Positions 26,668-36,757 of a stretch of DNA of 64,000 nt are shown in pieces (position 1 is the first letter of the stretch; each line of letters opens with the position of its first letter). A program made the translations under genes and the position numbers. The stretch covers positions 27,642 to 91,641 of the forward strand of contig CAUZFZ010000017.1 in assembly GCA_963579025.1 (NCBI GenBank), read 5' to 3'. A model generated the notes under the pieces. The model was not told where the DNA came from and searched no databases. It saw only the letters and a list, made by a program, of their open reading frames with translations. This DNA comes from CAUZFZ01 sp963579025. GTDB lineage: Bacteria > Planctomycetota > Planctomycetia > Planctomycetales > Planctomycetaceae.

Positions 26668-28113
26668 TCAACGACCGTTTGCTTCGTCTTCAGAATTGCT
26701 GGCGTCTTTCGATCTCCGCGCCACGCCGTCGATGATCGCGGCCTGTGAGACGGCTTCCGCGACAGCGGGCGCCACCTTGCGGTTGAAGACACTTGGGATG
26801 ATGTAGTCTGGCAGCAGCTTGTCGTCGCTGATGACTCCACCAATAGCCAAAGCCGCCGCCATCTTCATGCGTTCTGTGACACGTCGGGCACGGACGTCGA
26901 GCAGCCCGCGAAACAGGCCGGGAAAACACAGCACGTTGTTGATCTGGTTCGGGTAATCCGAACGACCACTGGCCATCACCCGAACGTGCGGACGAGCGAG
27001 CTCGGGAGCGATCTCCGGGTCGGGGTTTGCCAATGCAAACACAATGGCGTCCTCGCCCATGCTCTTCACGTTCTCGACCGAGACCAGATTTCCGGCCGAG
27101 ACTCCAATGAAGACATCGGCCCCGCGCATGGCGTCGGACAGAGATCCGCGTTCCCCTGCGGGGTTGGTGTTCGTGGCGAGCCAGTCTTTGACGGGATTCA
27201 TTCGCTCGGGACGGCCTTCGTAGATAGCTCCGTGGCGATCACACACAACAACCTGAGTGACTCCGATCTGCTTTAACAGTTTCGCGATCGCCATTCCCGC
27301 GGCGCCGGCGCCGCTCATAGCCACGCGCACTTCGGACCCGGCCTTGTCGACAATCTTCAGCGCGTTGGAAAGCGCCGCGACAACGACAACGGCCGTCCCG
27401 TGCTGATCGTCATGAAACACCGGGATATCCAGTTCGGCTGCAAGCCGCTGTTCAATCTCGACGCAACGTGGTGAGGAGATGTCCTCAAGGTTGATTCCGC
27501 CAAACGTCGGAGCGAGGTACTTGACCGTTTCGATGATGCGATCCGGGTCTTTGGTGTCGAGGCAAATGGGGAACGCGTCGACACCGGCAAACTCCTTGAA
27601 CAGCACTGCCTTGCCCTCCATGACCGGCATCGCGGCCCGCGGACCGATGTCGCCCATACCCAGCACCGCCGACCCATCCGTGACAACAGCCACTGTGTTG
27701 CGCCGAATGGTCAGGTTGAACGAGGCATCAGGGTCCTCGTGAATCGCCCGGCAGACGCGTGCGACTCCCGGTGTGTAGGCCATCGACAGATCGTCACGCG
27801 TCTTAACCGGTATCTTCGAAGTGACTTCGATCTTGCCACCCAGGTGCATGAGGAACGTCCGGTCCGAGACCTTCACCACCTCGACGCGTTCGACCTGTCG
27901 CAACTGACGGACGATTTCGTCGCCGTGTTCGACGTCGGCAGTGTTGACCGTGAAGTCGCGGGTGATCCTGTCTTTGCGGACATCGACGATGTCGACAGCT
28001 CCCAGATGTCCGCCAGAATTGCTGATCACCTCTGTGATGTCCGCGAGGATTCCCGTGGTGTCGGGATAACGGAGCCGGATGGTCAGGCTGTTCGAGGGAC
28101 TGGGGTGTTTCAT
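26668..28113 (-). CDS. NAD(P)-dependent malic enzyme with N-terminal ACT domain
   Basis: 481 residues. Residues 1-85 are an ACT domain (LTIRLRYPDTTGILADITEV...). The malic enzyme core follows with YTPGVARVCRAI, TDGSAVLGMGDIGP, NLEDISSPRC, VFHDDQHGTAVV and a Rossmann loop SGAGAAGMAIAKLL, then RSDYPNQINNVLCFPGLFRG. Oxidative decarboxylation of malate to pyruvate is expected. The ACT domain suggests allosteric control by an amino acid or similar ligand. The arrangement is known for Bacillus-type malic enzymes. Cofactor preference (NAD or NADP) is not decided here. Confidence 0.93.
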   Translation of the reverse strand: MKHPSPSNSLTIRLRYPDTTGILADITEVISNSGGHLGAVDIVDVRKDRITRDFTVNTADVEHGDEIVRQLRQVERVEVVKVSDRTFLMHLGGKIEVTSKIPVKTRDDLSMAYTPGVARVCRAIHEDPDASFNLTIRRNTVAVVTDGSAVLGMGDIGPRAAMPVMEGKAVLFKEFAGVDAFPICLDTKDPDRIIETVKYLAPTFGGINLEDISSPRCVEIEQRLAAELDIPVFHDDQHGTAVVVVAALSNALKIVDKAGSEVRVAMSGAGAAGMAIAKLLKQIGVTQVVVCDRHGAIYEGRPERMNPVKDWLATNTNPAGERGSLSDAMRGADVFIGVSAGNLVSVENVKSMGEDAIVFALANPDPEIAPELARPHVRVMASGRSDYPNQINNVLCFPGLFRGLLDVRARRVTERMKMAAALAIGGVISDDKLLPDYIIPSVFNRKVAPAVAEAVSQAAIIDGVARRSKDASNSEDEANGR

Positions 28114-28620
28114 GCGTGTGCCTCTGGCTGGCGGAGAGCGAACGGCTGGGGGTGAATGGTAGAGAAGTCAGAACCCGCGACGTACGCGAGCCCCTTGTTC
28201 TCGGCCTTCCATTTCCCCTCCACCAGATTGTCGCTTGCCTGTTCAGATTTGCAAATCGACCGATTGGCAGACCTTGACGGTCACGTGGAGCCTGACGTTT
28301 GTGACGATTCTGCCTGATGTGTCGCCTGTCCGGGTCGTAGCTGCTGTGCGGCGGGCCGGTTGTAGCGATTGTGAGTGATGCCCGTGCTGTAGCGATTCTG
28401 ATGCACTCAGGTTCCTCACGGGTCGAAGAAGATATTCGGAGTAACCCGTAGAACGGTTACGTCCGGTGTCTCCGCGCCAGCGGTTACAGCCCGGGCGACT
28501 GTTCAGTGCGGGGGACCTTCAGACCAGGACCTGGCAACCCCGCGAGTGCGACGACACGTCGACGTGCTGCTGGAACAGCCCGGTCTGAATTTGCGTCATC
28601 AGTTGTGCAAGGAGGCACCC
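28114..28620. other. Upstream region of the first giant RTX gene
   Basis: 507 bases between the malic enzyme start and the RTX gene start, with divergent promoters expected. TGTAGCGATT occurs twice within about 40 bases (near 28354 and 28388), and GTAACC with GGTTAC forms an inverted repeat near 28441-28460. No gene is seen. Confidence 0.45.
28611..28615 (+). promoter_or_regulatory. Ribosome-binding site deciding the GTG start at 28621
   Basis: GGAGG five bases before GTG 28621. It favours this start over the in-frame upstream GTG at 28546, and the resulting N-terminus matches the paralogues. Confidence 0.8.
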
Positions 28621-31600
28621 GTGGTTCGGCAACCATGGTTGGAAGCAATACGCCGTCGACTTCGTCGCTCCAGCAGCCGACGTGGCCGCGTTCGATCTTT
28701 GCAGGACGTCGGCGCGGTCAGTCCTTCTCTCGAACAACTGGAGAAGAGAGCGCTTTTATCGGCTGCAGTCACACTGACCAATGGCAACCTGCGCGTCTTC
28801 AGCGATGGTGGCGAGGACGTCTCGTTTCAGCCACGTCCACTGATGCCACCATTGCCACAATTTGTCGATGTCCTCATCGATGGTGTGCCGTTTACGGACT
28901 TCGGAGAGGTGCCGGCTGACCAGTTGGTGTCTGTTGAGATTGACCTGGGCTCATCAGAAAACACGGTCGATCTCAGCGGATTGACCACGGCACTTGTTCC
29001 CAACCTCACCCAGATTCGGGTCAGCACGGGCAATGGCAATGACACCATCATCGGTAGCCCGGATATTCCAGGCGCCTTCGATGGTGAGGATGGTGACGAC
29101 ACGATCACAGGCGGAAGTGCCAACGACACACTGCTGGGTGGAGACGGGGACGACTCGATCCTGGGCGGTGAAGGTGATGATTCGATTGATGCCGGTGATG
29201 GCAACGACGTGGTGCTGTCCGACGAGCCTGCTGACCCCACTGCCGATCCAGCGGTGACTCCACCGCCGAGTCCGGGAAATGACACTGTCATTGGCGGCAA
29301 TGGTGAGGACACAATCACAACGCTCGCCGGAGATGACTTTGTCCTGGCTGGCGACGGTAACGACCTGGTGGAATCGATCGGGGGAAACAACACCCTTAAC
29401 GGAAGCAGTGGCGACGACACTTTGACCACCGGCTCTGGCGCGGATGTCGTGATCGGTGGCTCAGGGGCTGACGTCATATTCACCGGTGCGGGGAACGACT
29501 CCGTCCGGGGACAGGGTGGTCCGGATACCATCGATGGTGGTGAGGGCGACGATCAGCTTCGCGGCAACGGAGCGGGCGACGAAATCACCGGCAGTGGTGG
29601 CAATGACACGGTCGATGGCGGTGCTGGAAGTGATAATCTGGAGGGTGGCCTGGGCGACGATTGCGTGCTGGGTGGTAGCGGTGCCGACTCTCTGTTTGAT
29701 GAAGGAGCTGGCGCGTTGGGTACAGCCGGTGCGGGTGTCAGCGCCGACACACTCCTGGGACAGGGCGGCAATGATACGCTGCTCTCATTCCTGGGTGCCG
29801 ATTCCGTTGTGGGTGGTGCGGGCAATGATCTGATCGATATGCGCCCGACATTCCTGACGATCGATGACGTTGTGATTGACCCCGAGGGTGAAGGGGACCC
29901 GACCCTTCCACCCATTCTGGTGACTCCGCCGCCCGATCCAGCCAACCCGACCGTTGTCCCGGCACCGGTCCTGGTCCAGCCGCCGATTCGGACGACCGTC
30001 CAGTTTACAGTTACGTTGTCGGCTCCTGTGCCGAGAAACGTCACGGTCGACTTCGCCACGTTTTCGGACGGCACGGATTCCGGAGGCACGGCAACTGCGG
30101 ACGTTGACTACGAGTCGGTCACGGGCACGGTGGTGATTCCGGCGGGCACGACATCAGCGACGATCAGTGTGGTCGTTCTAGGTGACGAACTGGATGAATC
30201 CGAGGAGACGTTCTTCGTCAACCTGTCGAACCCGTCTGGTGCGGCTGTCGTGGACAGTCAGGGCGAAGCACGCATCATCGATGACGACCTGCCGAGGATC
30301 ACAGAGGCGATCGATATCTTTTTGTTGCTGGACGACACCGATTCATTCTTCGGCGGGTTCTCAGCAGCCGGGCCAGCGATTCAGACTGTATTCAACCAGC
30401 TCATTGATGACCTGACGACGAACTTCCCCGTCGCCGACTTCGCGTTCGGTGTCGGCCGGTTTGAGGCATACAACGCCGGTGTGGTGATGAACGTGCCCGA
30501 CGTTAATAAGCCCTTCACGCTGAATCAGCCGATCATCTCGTCCCGCACGCCATTCTTTCAGGCTTCAATCGATGCCGCACTGAATCGCACGCTTCCCGGC
30601 GCCGGGCTCGCCTCGGAAACTATCTTTGAATCACTGTTTCAGATCGCCACCGGACAGGGCTTTGACGCCAATCTGGATGGCGACACCATCGACAATGGTT
30701 TCGCTGGTCCATTCTCCTCGCAACTTGCGGCACTGCCACCGGGGGATATTCCCGACTACCCGACATTCAGGCCCGATCTGATGGGCGACCAGAACGGGCC
30801 CATTCTGCGTCCAAACGTTCCCGTGCCAATTTCGCCAATGCCAGCTATCGATGGCGTCGGTTTCCGTCCAGCAACGCGGCACATCGTGCTGGTCGCGACG
30901 GACAGCTCTCAGTTGCTGCACGAAGACGATGGCAACCTGGTCTATACCGGCGTCGGTGGTGTGACGGTCCCCGCGTCCGCTTTTCCAGGCGGGGGAGTAA
31001 CGCCCAACGGTATGGGGGCGTCGATCCAGTCCACGCTGAATGAGCTGATTCAGGATAATATTCAGGTCATCGGCCTGGGCGACTCTGGCTTCTTTGGGAT
31101 CGGCTCACCGCGAAGGGAACTCGAGGCACTCGCGACATTGACCGGTGCCATCAACACCACGGGCCTGCCAATCGAGAATAACATTACGCCAGGGCCGTCC
31201 GTGGACGACACGCAACCCGGCGAACCACTCTACTTCGAGGTGAATCCGAACGACCCAGTCAGTCTGGCCAGTGCGATTTTCGACGCGATCGTCACAGTCT
31301 CTGGCGCCCCGATCGCGCTTGCACCACCAGTGGCAATTCCACTGCCAGCACCGCAGGGACCTCAGAACGATACGATTTTTGGCGGAGGCGGACGTGACAC
31401 GATCTTCGCTGCCGATACAAGCGATTTGATCAACGGTGGCGGCGGACGCGATCTGATTAACGCGGGTGGTGGCGATGACACTTTGTTTGGTGGAGCCGGC
31501 AACGACACGCTGAATGGCGAGGATGGATCCGACGACCTTAACGGCCAGGGCGGACGTGATTTTCTGAATGGCGGCGCAGGTGCCGATCTGCTGATCTGGA

Positions 31601-32721
31601 GTGGAGCGGGACAGGGACAGGACACGGCCGATGGGGGAGAAGGTTCCGACCGTGTGCTCATGGTAGGAAGTTCCGCGGTCGATCGCCTGACAATCGGGCA
31701 GGACGCCAATGACCGGCTGTTGATCACCGACGGCACGGCGTCGCTGGCCGTTGAAGACACGGTGGGCGTCGTCGAAGTCCGGACCGGCGCCGGTGCGGAC
31801 CGGGTCACCATCGGCGACCTTAATCGCGTGACACTCAGCGCGTTGCTGATTGACGGTCAGGCGGGAGCAGACCGGATTGACGCGTCCGGCGCGCGGCTGG
31901 GATTCGCTCGCGTGATCATCAGCGGTGGCGACGGAAACGACGTTCTGATTGGCAGCCGCGATCGCGAAACGCTGTTGGGCGGAGATGGGATGGACCTCCT
32001 TGAGGGACGCGGCGGCAATGACCGACTCGATGGAAACGCTGGCGCCGACACACTGAATGGGGATGAGGGTGATGACACACTCAATGGTGGAACTGGCAAT
32101 GATTTGCTGACCGGGTCATTCGGCAACGACAGCATCTCGGGCAATGGCGACGTCGACACACTGATCGGCAACGAAGGTAACGACACGCTGCAGGGCGGCC
32201 TGAGTGATGACCTGCTTGATGGTGGAGCCGGAAACGACTCGCTCCTTGGACAGGAAGGACGCGACACGCTGCTCGGGTCGTCGGGTAACGATACGTTGGA
32301 TGGTGGCAAGAACAATGACACTCTGCGAGGTCACGCTGGCGCCGACAAGCTGCGTGGCGATGATGGCGATGACCTCATCTTTGGTAATGGCGGAAATGAC
32401 GAACTTGTCGGTGGTGACGGAAATGACACATTGCAGGGCGGTGCTGGAAACGACGGTTTGAGTGGTCAGGACGGCGATGACCTGATGCAGGGGAATCAGG
32501 GACGGGACGCACTGGTCGGCGGCGACGGGAATGACACGTTGCAGGGTGGTGGTGGCGACGACACGCTGCTCGGCGAACTGGGGCTGGACGTGTTGAACGG
32601 AAACGCCGGAGACGACATTGGGGCGACCGGCGAAGGACTGGACCCACCCCCAAGCAACATCACGATCGACGAGTCGTTCCGCATTACGACCGCCATCCTG
32701 GAATCGCTCGACGGGATCTGA
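28621..32721 (+). CDS. Giant LEPR-XLL protein: RTX, Calx-beta, integrin-like vWA, RTX
   Basis: About 1366 residues. The N-terminus (VRQPWLEAIRRRLRR) places Trp at 6 and LEQLEKRALLS at 37-47, with the motif Glu at 41 and Arg at 43. RTX block 1 lies at about 134-410 (GGxGxDxLx). A Calx-beta domain is at about 460-557 (VDFATFSDG...DELDESEETFFVNLSNP). An integrin-beta-like vWA domain is at about 563-897 with MIDAS-like DDTDS. RTX block 2 spans about 916-1333. The tail is GEGLDPPP...IDESFRITTAILESLDGI. Calcium should order both RTX blocks. A secreted or surface adhesin-like role is inference. It heads a cluster of three related genes. Confidence 0.88.
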   Translation: MVRQPWLEAIRRRLRRSSSRRGRVRSLQDVGAVSPSLEQLEKRALLSAAVTLTNGNLRVFSDGGEDVSFQPRPLMPPLPQFVDVLIDGVPFTDFGEVPADQLVSVEIDLGSSENTVDLSGLTTALVPNLTQIRVSTGNGNDTIIGSPDIPGAFDGEDGDDTITGGSANDTLLGGDGDDSILGGEGDDSIDAGDGNDVVLSDEPADPTADPAVTPPPSPGNDTVIGGNGEDTITTLAGDDFVLAGDGNDLVESIGGNNTLNGSSGDDTLTTGSGADVVIGGSGADVIFTGAGNDSVRGQGGPDTIDGGEGDDQLRGNGAGDEITGSGGNDTVDGGAGSDNLEGGLGDDCVLGGSGADSLFDEGAGALGTAGAGVSADTLLGQGGNDTLLSFLGADSVVGGAGNDLIDMRPTFLTIDDVVIDPEGEGDPTLPPILVTPPPDPANPTVVPAPVLVQPPIRTTVQFTVTLSAPVPRNVTVDFATFSDGTDSGGTATADVDYESVTGTVVIPAGTTSATISVVVLGDELDESEETFFVNLSNPSGAAVVDSQGEARIIDDDLPRITEAIDIFLLLDDTDSFFGGFSAAGPAIQTVFNQLIDDLTTNFPVADFAFGVGRFEAYNAGVVMNVPDVNKPFTLNQPIISSRTPFFQASIDAALNRTLPGAGLASETIFESLFQIATGQGFDANLDGDTIDNGFAGPFSSQLAALPPGDIPDYPTFRPDLMGDQNGPILRPNVPVPISPMPAIDGVGFRPATRHIVLVATDSSQLLHEDDGNLVYTGVGGVTVPASAFPGGGVTPNGMGASIQSTLNELIQDNIQVIGLGDSGFFGIGSPRRELEALATLTGAINTTGLPIENNITPGPSVDDTQPGEPLYFEVNPNDPVSLASAIFDAIVTVSGAPIALAPPVAIPLPAPQGPQNDTIFGGGGRDTIFAADTSDLINGGGGRDLINAGGGDDTLFGGAGNDTLNGEDGSDDLNGQGGRDFLNGGAGADLLIWSGAGQGQDTADGGEGSDRVLMVGSSAVDRLTIGQDANDRLLITDGTASLAVEDTVGVVEVRTGAGADRVTIGDLNRVTLSALLIDGQAGADRIDASGARLGFARVIISGGDGNDVLIGSRDRETLLGGDGMDLLEGRGGNDRLDGNAGADTLNGDEGDDTLNGGTGNDLLTGSFGNDSISGNGDVDTLIGNEGNDTLQGGLSDDLLDGGAGNDSLLGQEGRDTLLGSSGNDTLDGGKNNDTLRGHAGADKLRGDDGDDLIFGNGGNDELVGGDGNDTLQGGAGNDGLSGQDGDDLMQGNQGRDALVGGDGNDTLQGGGGDDTLLGELGLDVLNGNAGDDIGATGEGLDPPPSNITIDESFRITTAILESLDGI

Positions 32722-32776
32722 CCCGTACTGGTATTACCGGTTAAACCTGTAATCAGCGTTGCACGCGTTGCATCGC

Positions 32777-32807
32777 GCAATGGGGTCCTGCCGGACCACC
32801 CCATTGC
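32777..32807 (+). terminator. Hairpin after the first giant RTX gene
   Basis: GCAATGGGG pairs with CCCCATTGC, and an inner GGTCC pairs with GGACC around TGCC. It lies 56 bases after the stop codon. No T-run follows, so it may be a terminator stem, a Rho-linked structure or a repeat. Confidence 0.45.
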
Positions 32808-33115
32808 AATCGGCAGTCCGGTCGCAGGGAACGCAGCAGTCGGCCTCTGAATGCCTGTCGGACACGACAGAACACTTCCAACGAACCTCGCGGTTTGTCC
32901 GCATCCAACGTTGATCCCGGGTGTACCTGACGCACGCGTCACACGCGTTTCAGCAGTCGTCAGAGTTCTCTGGAATGTCCCGGCCGCCCGGTGCCAAACG
33001 GGTTCATATCCTGATGGTTGGTCCGTTGTGATCCATCCTGACGATTCGAATGCCGATTCCGAGAATGGCGAATTGACTTCCTGTCTGACATTTGCCGCTT
33101 ATGACCTGGACAACG

Positions 33116-33121
33116 AAGGGG
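33116..33121 (+). promoter_or_regulatory. Ribosome-binding site deciding the GTG start at 33128
   Basis: AAGGGG six bases before GTG 33128. The chosen start gives MITMPW, in register with the paralogues at 28621 and 37207. Confidence 0.7.
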
Positions 33122-33127
33122 ACGGTC

Positions 33128-36100
33128 GTGATCACTATGCCATGGCTTAAAGCATTGCGTAATCGCCTTGTTCGAATTTCGAAGCGCCGATCGATCGACC
33201 CCAGGCAATCGTGCCGAACGCACGTCCGCAGTTCTTTCGAACATCTGGAAAACCGGACGCTATTAACCTCGACCGTGCAGTTCACGGGAGACGGACTGTT
33301 GCGGATTCTGGCCGACGGAGATGAGACCATCACGATTGGCGAAGACGCGACGGTTCCGGGACAGCTCGACGTCCAGGTGGACGGCATGAGCGCGACGAAT
33401 CTGCCGACGGCGGCGACCACCAGTCAGGTCACATCAATCCAGATCATTGCCGGAGCGGGCGACAATGTCATCGACCTGAGCGGTGTGACCGCGGCTCTGT
33501 TCAGCGGTTTGCTGGGACCAGGCTCGACGATTTCGGTCGTGGGTGACCAGGGGGACGACCTGATTACTGCGGCGTTCGATATTTCAACAACCGTTGATGC
33601 CGGTGACGGTGCGGACACTGTGAATGGCGGCAGTGCCGGCGATGTTTTGAATGCTGGTGACGGAAACGACTGCGTGTCTGGCGGCTTTGGTGATGACACG
33701 ATCAACGCTGGTGACGGTGATGACGAGGTGTCCGGCGACGATGGCGATGACTCGATCGAAGCTGCCGATGGCGATGACACGGTCTCCGGCGGAATTGGCA
33801 ATGACGTCATCATCGCCAGCGACGGCAGGGACTCGATCAACGGCGATGCGGGCAACGACACGCTGAACGGGGGTGCTGGTACCGACATCGTGTCCGGCGG
33901 TGACGGAGACGATGTCGTCTTTGCCGGCGGCGGATCTGACACGGTAAACGGAGATCTGGGCAACGATTCCGTTAATGGAAACGGCGGTGATGACTCGCTG
34001 GATGGTGGCGGCGGAAACGACACGTTAACCGGCAGTGGTGGCGCTGACACTCTGGCCGGTGGCGATGGCAACGATTCACTCAATGGCAATGCGGGTAACG
34101 ACTCAATTCGAGGTGGCGCCGGCAACGACACACTCCGCGGTGGCAATGGTGGCGACGTGCTGTCCGGAAACGAAGACAATGATTCGTCTTTCGGCAACGG
34201 CGGCGACGACACGATCATTGGTGCCGACGGAAATGACGTGATGGTCGGGGGCACGGGCGATGACCTGATCAACAACCTGTTTCAACTGACACCGTTGGCC
34301 GTGATCAACAACGTCTCGTTGAATGAGGGGCCTGACGGTCAATTAACCAGTTTTGACTTTACCGTGACGCTGAATTTTCCCGCTCCAGGTCCGATTCGGG
34401 TCGACTTCGCGACGGCAAACGACACTGCGACGGCCGGCAGCGACTACGTATCCACGAGCGGCACTGTGACGTTTCAACAGGGCCAGTTGACTCAGACTAT
34501 TTCCGTAACGGTCACTGGTGACAGTGTTGTCGAGTCGGTCGAGCAGTTCTTTGTCAATCTGACGAACCCGGTCGGCGTCGGCCTGGTGAATACTCAGGGA
34601 ATCGGAGTCATTGCCGATGGCGAATTCGGCCAGGGCCTGAGCGTCATACCAGAAACCGATCAGAACACTCTTGTGAACGCGCTGGTGGGTACGTCCAGTG
34701 GGATTGTCGTCACCGGCCTGAGCGTGCAGTCGAATACACAACTCGGAGCAACGTCATCCGGTACATTCACAGCCGCTGCATCCTCGCCATACGGCCTGGC
34801 AGGGACATCGGGCGTTGTCCTCAGCAGCGGTGACGCGGCGGATTACGGATCGGGCCCCAATACCAGCGTCGGCAATACGACGTTATTCTTCGCACCAGCA
34901 ACGGCTGCTCAAGAGCTACTACTTGATCAGATCACTGGTGGATCCTTTGACCATTTCGATGTCACACAGATTGACATTCAATTTGATCTGTTGCCGGGAT
35001 CCGACACCTTGTTTTTCAACCTGGTATTCGGTTCGGACGAATTCCCGGAGTTCCAGGGTTCATCGTTCATCGATGCCTTCGGTATCTTCCTGAACGGTGT
35101 GAACATCGCCGTTTTTAACGGGTTTCCGGTGAACATCGACCATCCCGACTTCACGGCGATTCCTGGGACGGAACTCGACGGTGTCCTGGCACCCGGTGGC
35201 GACCCGTTACTGCAGTTCTCGTCGATGCTGTCGAACGGTCAGACCGGCAACACAATTACGTTCATCATTGCCGACTCTGGCGACGACGCCCTTGACTCGA
35301 CCGTATACCTGTCGTCCCTGGGAGCCATTCAGGTGACGCCGACACCGCCGGCACCACCAACACCGCCGCTTCCGCCGCCGCAACCGCCGCCACTGACAGC
35401 GTCTACTCTGATTGGTAGTACGGGTAAGGATACACTGATCGGTGGGGGAGACGACGACCTGATCATTGGAATGGCCGAAGACGACAGTCTGGTCGGAAAT
35501 GGGGGCGACGACACGATTCTCGGTGGAGCCGGTCAGGATACGATCGAAGGTGGTGACGGCAACGACAGCCTCAACGGCCAGGGGGGCCGGGACACGCTTA
35601 ACGGGGGAGAAGGCAACGACATTCTTGTCTGGAATGGCGTTGGCTCCGGCCGGGATCTGCTGATCGGTGGCGAAGGGTCTGATACCGCCAGTGTTTCTGC
35701 TGGCAGCGGCGTGGACCTGATTACGCTCGACCAGGACTCACAGGGACAACTGACGATCACGGACGGCACTGCCCAGGCTGTTGTTGATGAAACGATTAAC
35801 ACAGTCGTCGTGAATACCGGCATCGATAACGATGTGGTAACCGTCCGGGACATCAGCCGGATCGGGTTGGTTTCGCTTCGGATCGAGGGCGATGCCGGTG
35901 ACGACGTGATCGATGCGTCGGCGGCCAGCCTCGGAAGTGTCAAACTGAGAATGGACGGTGGCGCCGGAGAGGACACGCTGACGGGCAGCTCGACAAACGA
36001 GTCGATCCTCGGTGGCGACGGTAACGACTCAATTACCGCCGGTGGAGGCGACGACACGGTGGATGGCGAAGCGGGAGCGGACGTCATTGACGGTGGATTG

Positions 36101-36757
36101 GGAGACGACTCGCTTCGCGGCGGTGCTGACGACGACACGATCGACGGCAGTGAGGGCGATGACACAATCGACGGAGGCCGCGACAGCGATATCATCACGG
36201 GTGGCGATGGAGACGACTCGCTGCGCGGGAGTTTTGGTGATGACAACCTGAACGGCAACGCCGGCAGTGACACGCTGCTGGGCCAGTCGGGCCAGGACAC
36301 GCTATCCGGCGGCAGCGGCGGCGATCTGTTGAATGGTGGCCGCAACAACGACCGTATCAACGGCCAGTCAGGCAACGACTCGATCCTCGGCGACCACGGT
36401 GACGACAGCATTGATGGCGGCGGCGGTAACGACGAAATCCTTGGCGGCGACGGTGATGATACGATCAACGGCGGCGCCGGTGCTGACGGCATTGACGGCG
36501 GTAACGGTAACGACCTGCTGGACGGTAACACCGGCAACGACGTCATCCGCGGCGACGACGGTGACGACACGATTCGCGGTGGTGGTGGAGCCGACACCAT
36601 GCTGGGTGACCAGGGCGCTGACGTGCTCAACGGCAACGGCGGCAACGACCTGGGTCAAGTCGGCGAAGGCAACGATCCAGCGCCAACCGCCACGGAGACC
36701 ATCGACGAGCAGTTCACGCTGACAGCCGCGCTGCTCGCGCGGCTGGATGCGATGTGA
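33128..36757 (+). CDS. Giant LEPR-XLL protein: RTX, Calx-beta, choice-of-anchor L, RTX
   Basis: About 1209 residues from GTG 33128 (MITMPWLKALRNRL). The motif FEHLENRTLLT is at 37-47. A conserved module to about 138 ends in GDNVIDLSGVTAALFSG. RTX block 1 is at about 140-382, Calx-beta at about 396-488 (VDFATANDTATAGSDYVSTS), choice-of-anchor L at about 503-736 (VFGSDEFPEFQGSSFIDAFG), a Pro-rich linker at 737-757 (PPAPPTPPLPPPQPPPL), RTX block 2 at about 759-1174, and the shared tail at 1176-1209 (IDEQFTLTAALLARLDAM). The ends are closely related to the gene at 37207, but the middle differs. Secreted or surface-attached calcium-binding protein. Confidence 0.88.
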   Translation: MITMPWLKALRNRLVRISKRRSIDPRQSCRTHVRSSFEHLENRTLLTSTVQFTGDGLLRILADGDETITIGEDATVPGQLDVQVDGMSATNLPTAATTSQVTSIQIIAGAGDNVIDLSGVTAALFSGLLGPGSTISVVGDQGDDLITAAFDISTTVDAGDGADTVNGGSAGDVLNAGDGNDCVSGGFGDDTINAGDGDDEVSGDDGDDSIEAADGDDTVSGGIGNDVIIASDGRDSINGDAGNDTLNGGAGTDIVSGGDGDDVVFAGGGSDTVNGDLGNDSVNGNGGDDSLDGGGGNDTLTGSGGADTLAGGDGNDSLNGNAGNDSIRGGAGNDTLRGGNGGDVLSGNEDNDSSFGNGGDDTIIGADGNDVMVGGTGDDLINNLFQLTPLAVINNVSLNEGPDGQLTSFDFTVTLNFPAPGPIRVDFATANDTATAGSDYVSTSGTVTFQQGQLTQTISVTVTGDSVVESVEQFFVNLTNPVGVGLVNTQGIGVIADGEFGQGLSVIPETDQNTLVNALVGTSSGIVVTGLSVQSNTQLGATSSGTFTAAASSPYGLAGTSGVVLSSGDAADYGSGPNTSVGNTTLFFAPATAAQELLLDQITGGSFDHFDVTQIDIQFDLLPGSDTLFFNLVFGSDEFPEFQGSSFIDAFGIFLNGVNIAVFNGFPVNIDHPDFTAIPGTELDGVLAPGGDPLLQFSSMLSNGQTGNTITFIIADSGDDALDSTVYLSSLGAIQVTPTPPAPPTPPLPPPQPPPLTASTLIGSTGKDTLIGGGDDDLIIGMAEDDSLVGNGGDDTILGGAGQDTIEGGDGNDSLNGQGGRDTLNGGEGNDILVWNGVGSGRDLLIGGEGSDTASVSAGSGVDLITLDQDSQGQLTITDGTAQAVVDETINTVVVNTGIDNDVVTVRDISRIGLVSLRIEGDAGDDVIDASAASLGSVKLRMDGGAGEDTLTGSSTNESILGGDGNDSITAGGGDDTVDGEAGADVIDGGLGDDSLRGGADDDTIDGSEGDDTIDGGRDSDIITGGDGDDSLRGSFGDDNLNGNAGSDTLLGQSGQDTLSGGSGGDLLNGGRNNDRINGQSGNDSILGDHGDDSIDGGGGNDEILGGDGDDTINGGAGADGIDGGNGNDLLDGNTGNDVIRGDDGDDTIRGGGGADTMLGDQGADVLNGNGGNDLGQVGEGNDPAPTATETIDEQFTLTAALLARLDAM

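Larger units (their letters stand above)
32722..33127. other. Intergenic region with hairpin and shared upstream block
   Basis: 406 bases between two RTX genes. It holds a long hairpin (32777-32807) and sequence blocks repeated before the next paralogue: the 17-mer at 32926-32942 and CTGATGGTTG at 33011. No gene is seen. Confidence 0.55.

Noticed and set aside
35533..36645. Minus-strand Ser/Pro-rich open frames opposite the RTX genes (also 28827-29531, 33424-34275, 39471-40511)
   Set aside because: Complement of GGxGxDxLx codons yields Ser/Pro-rich products by composition only.
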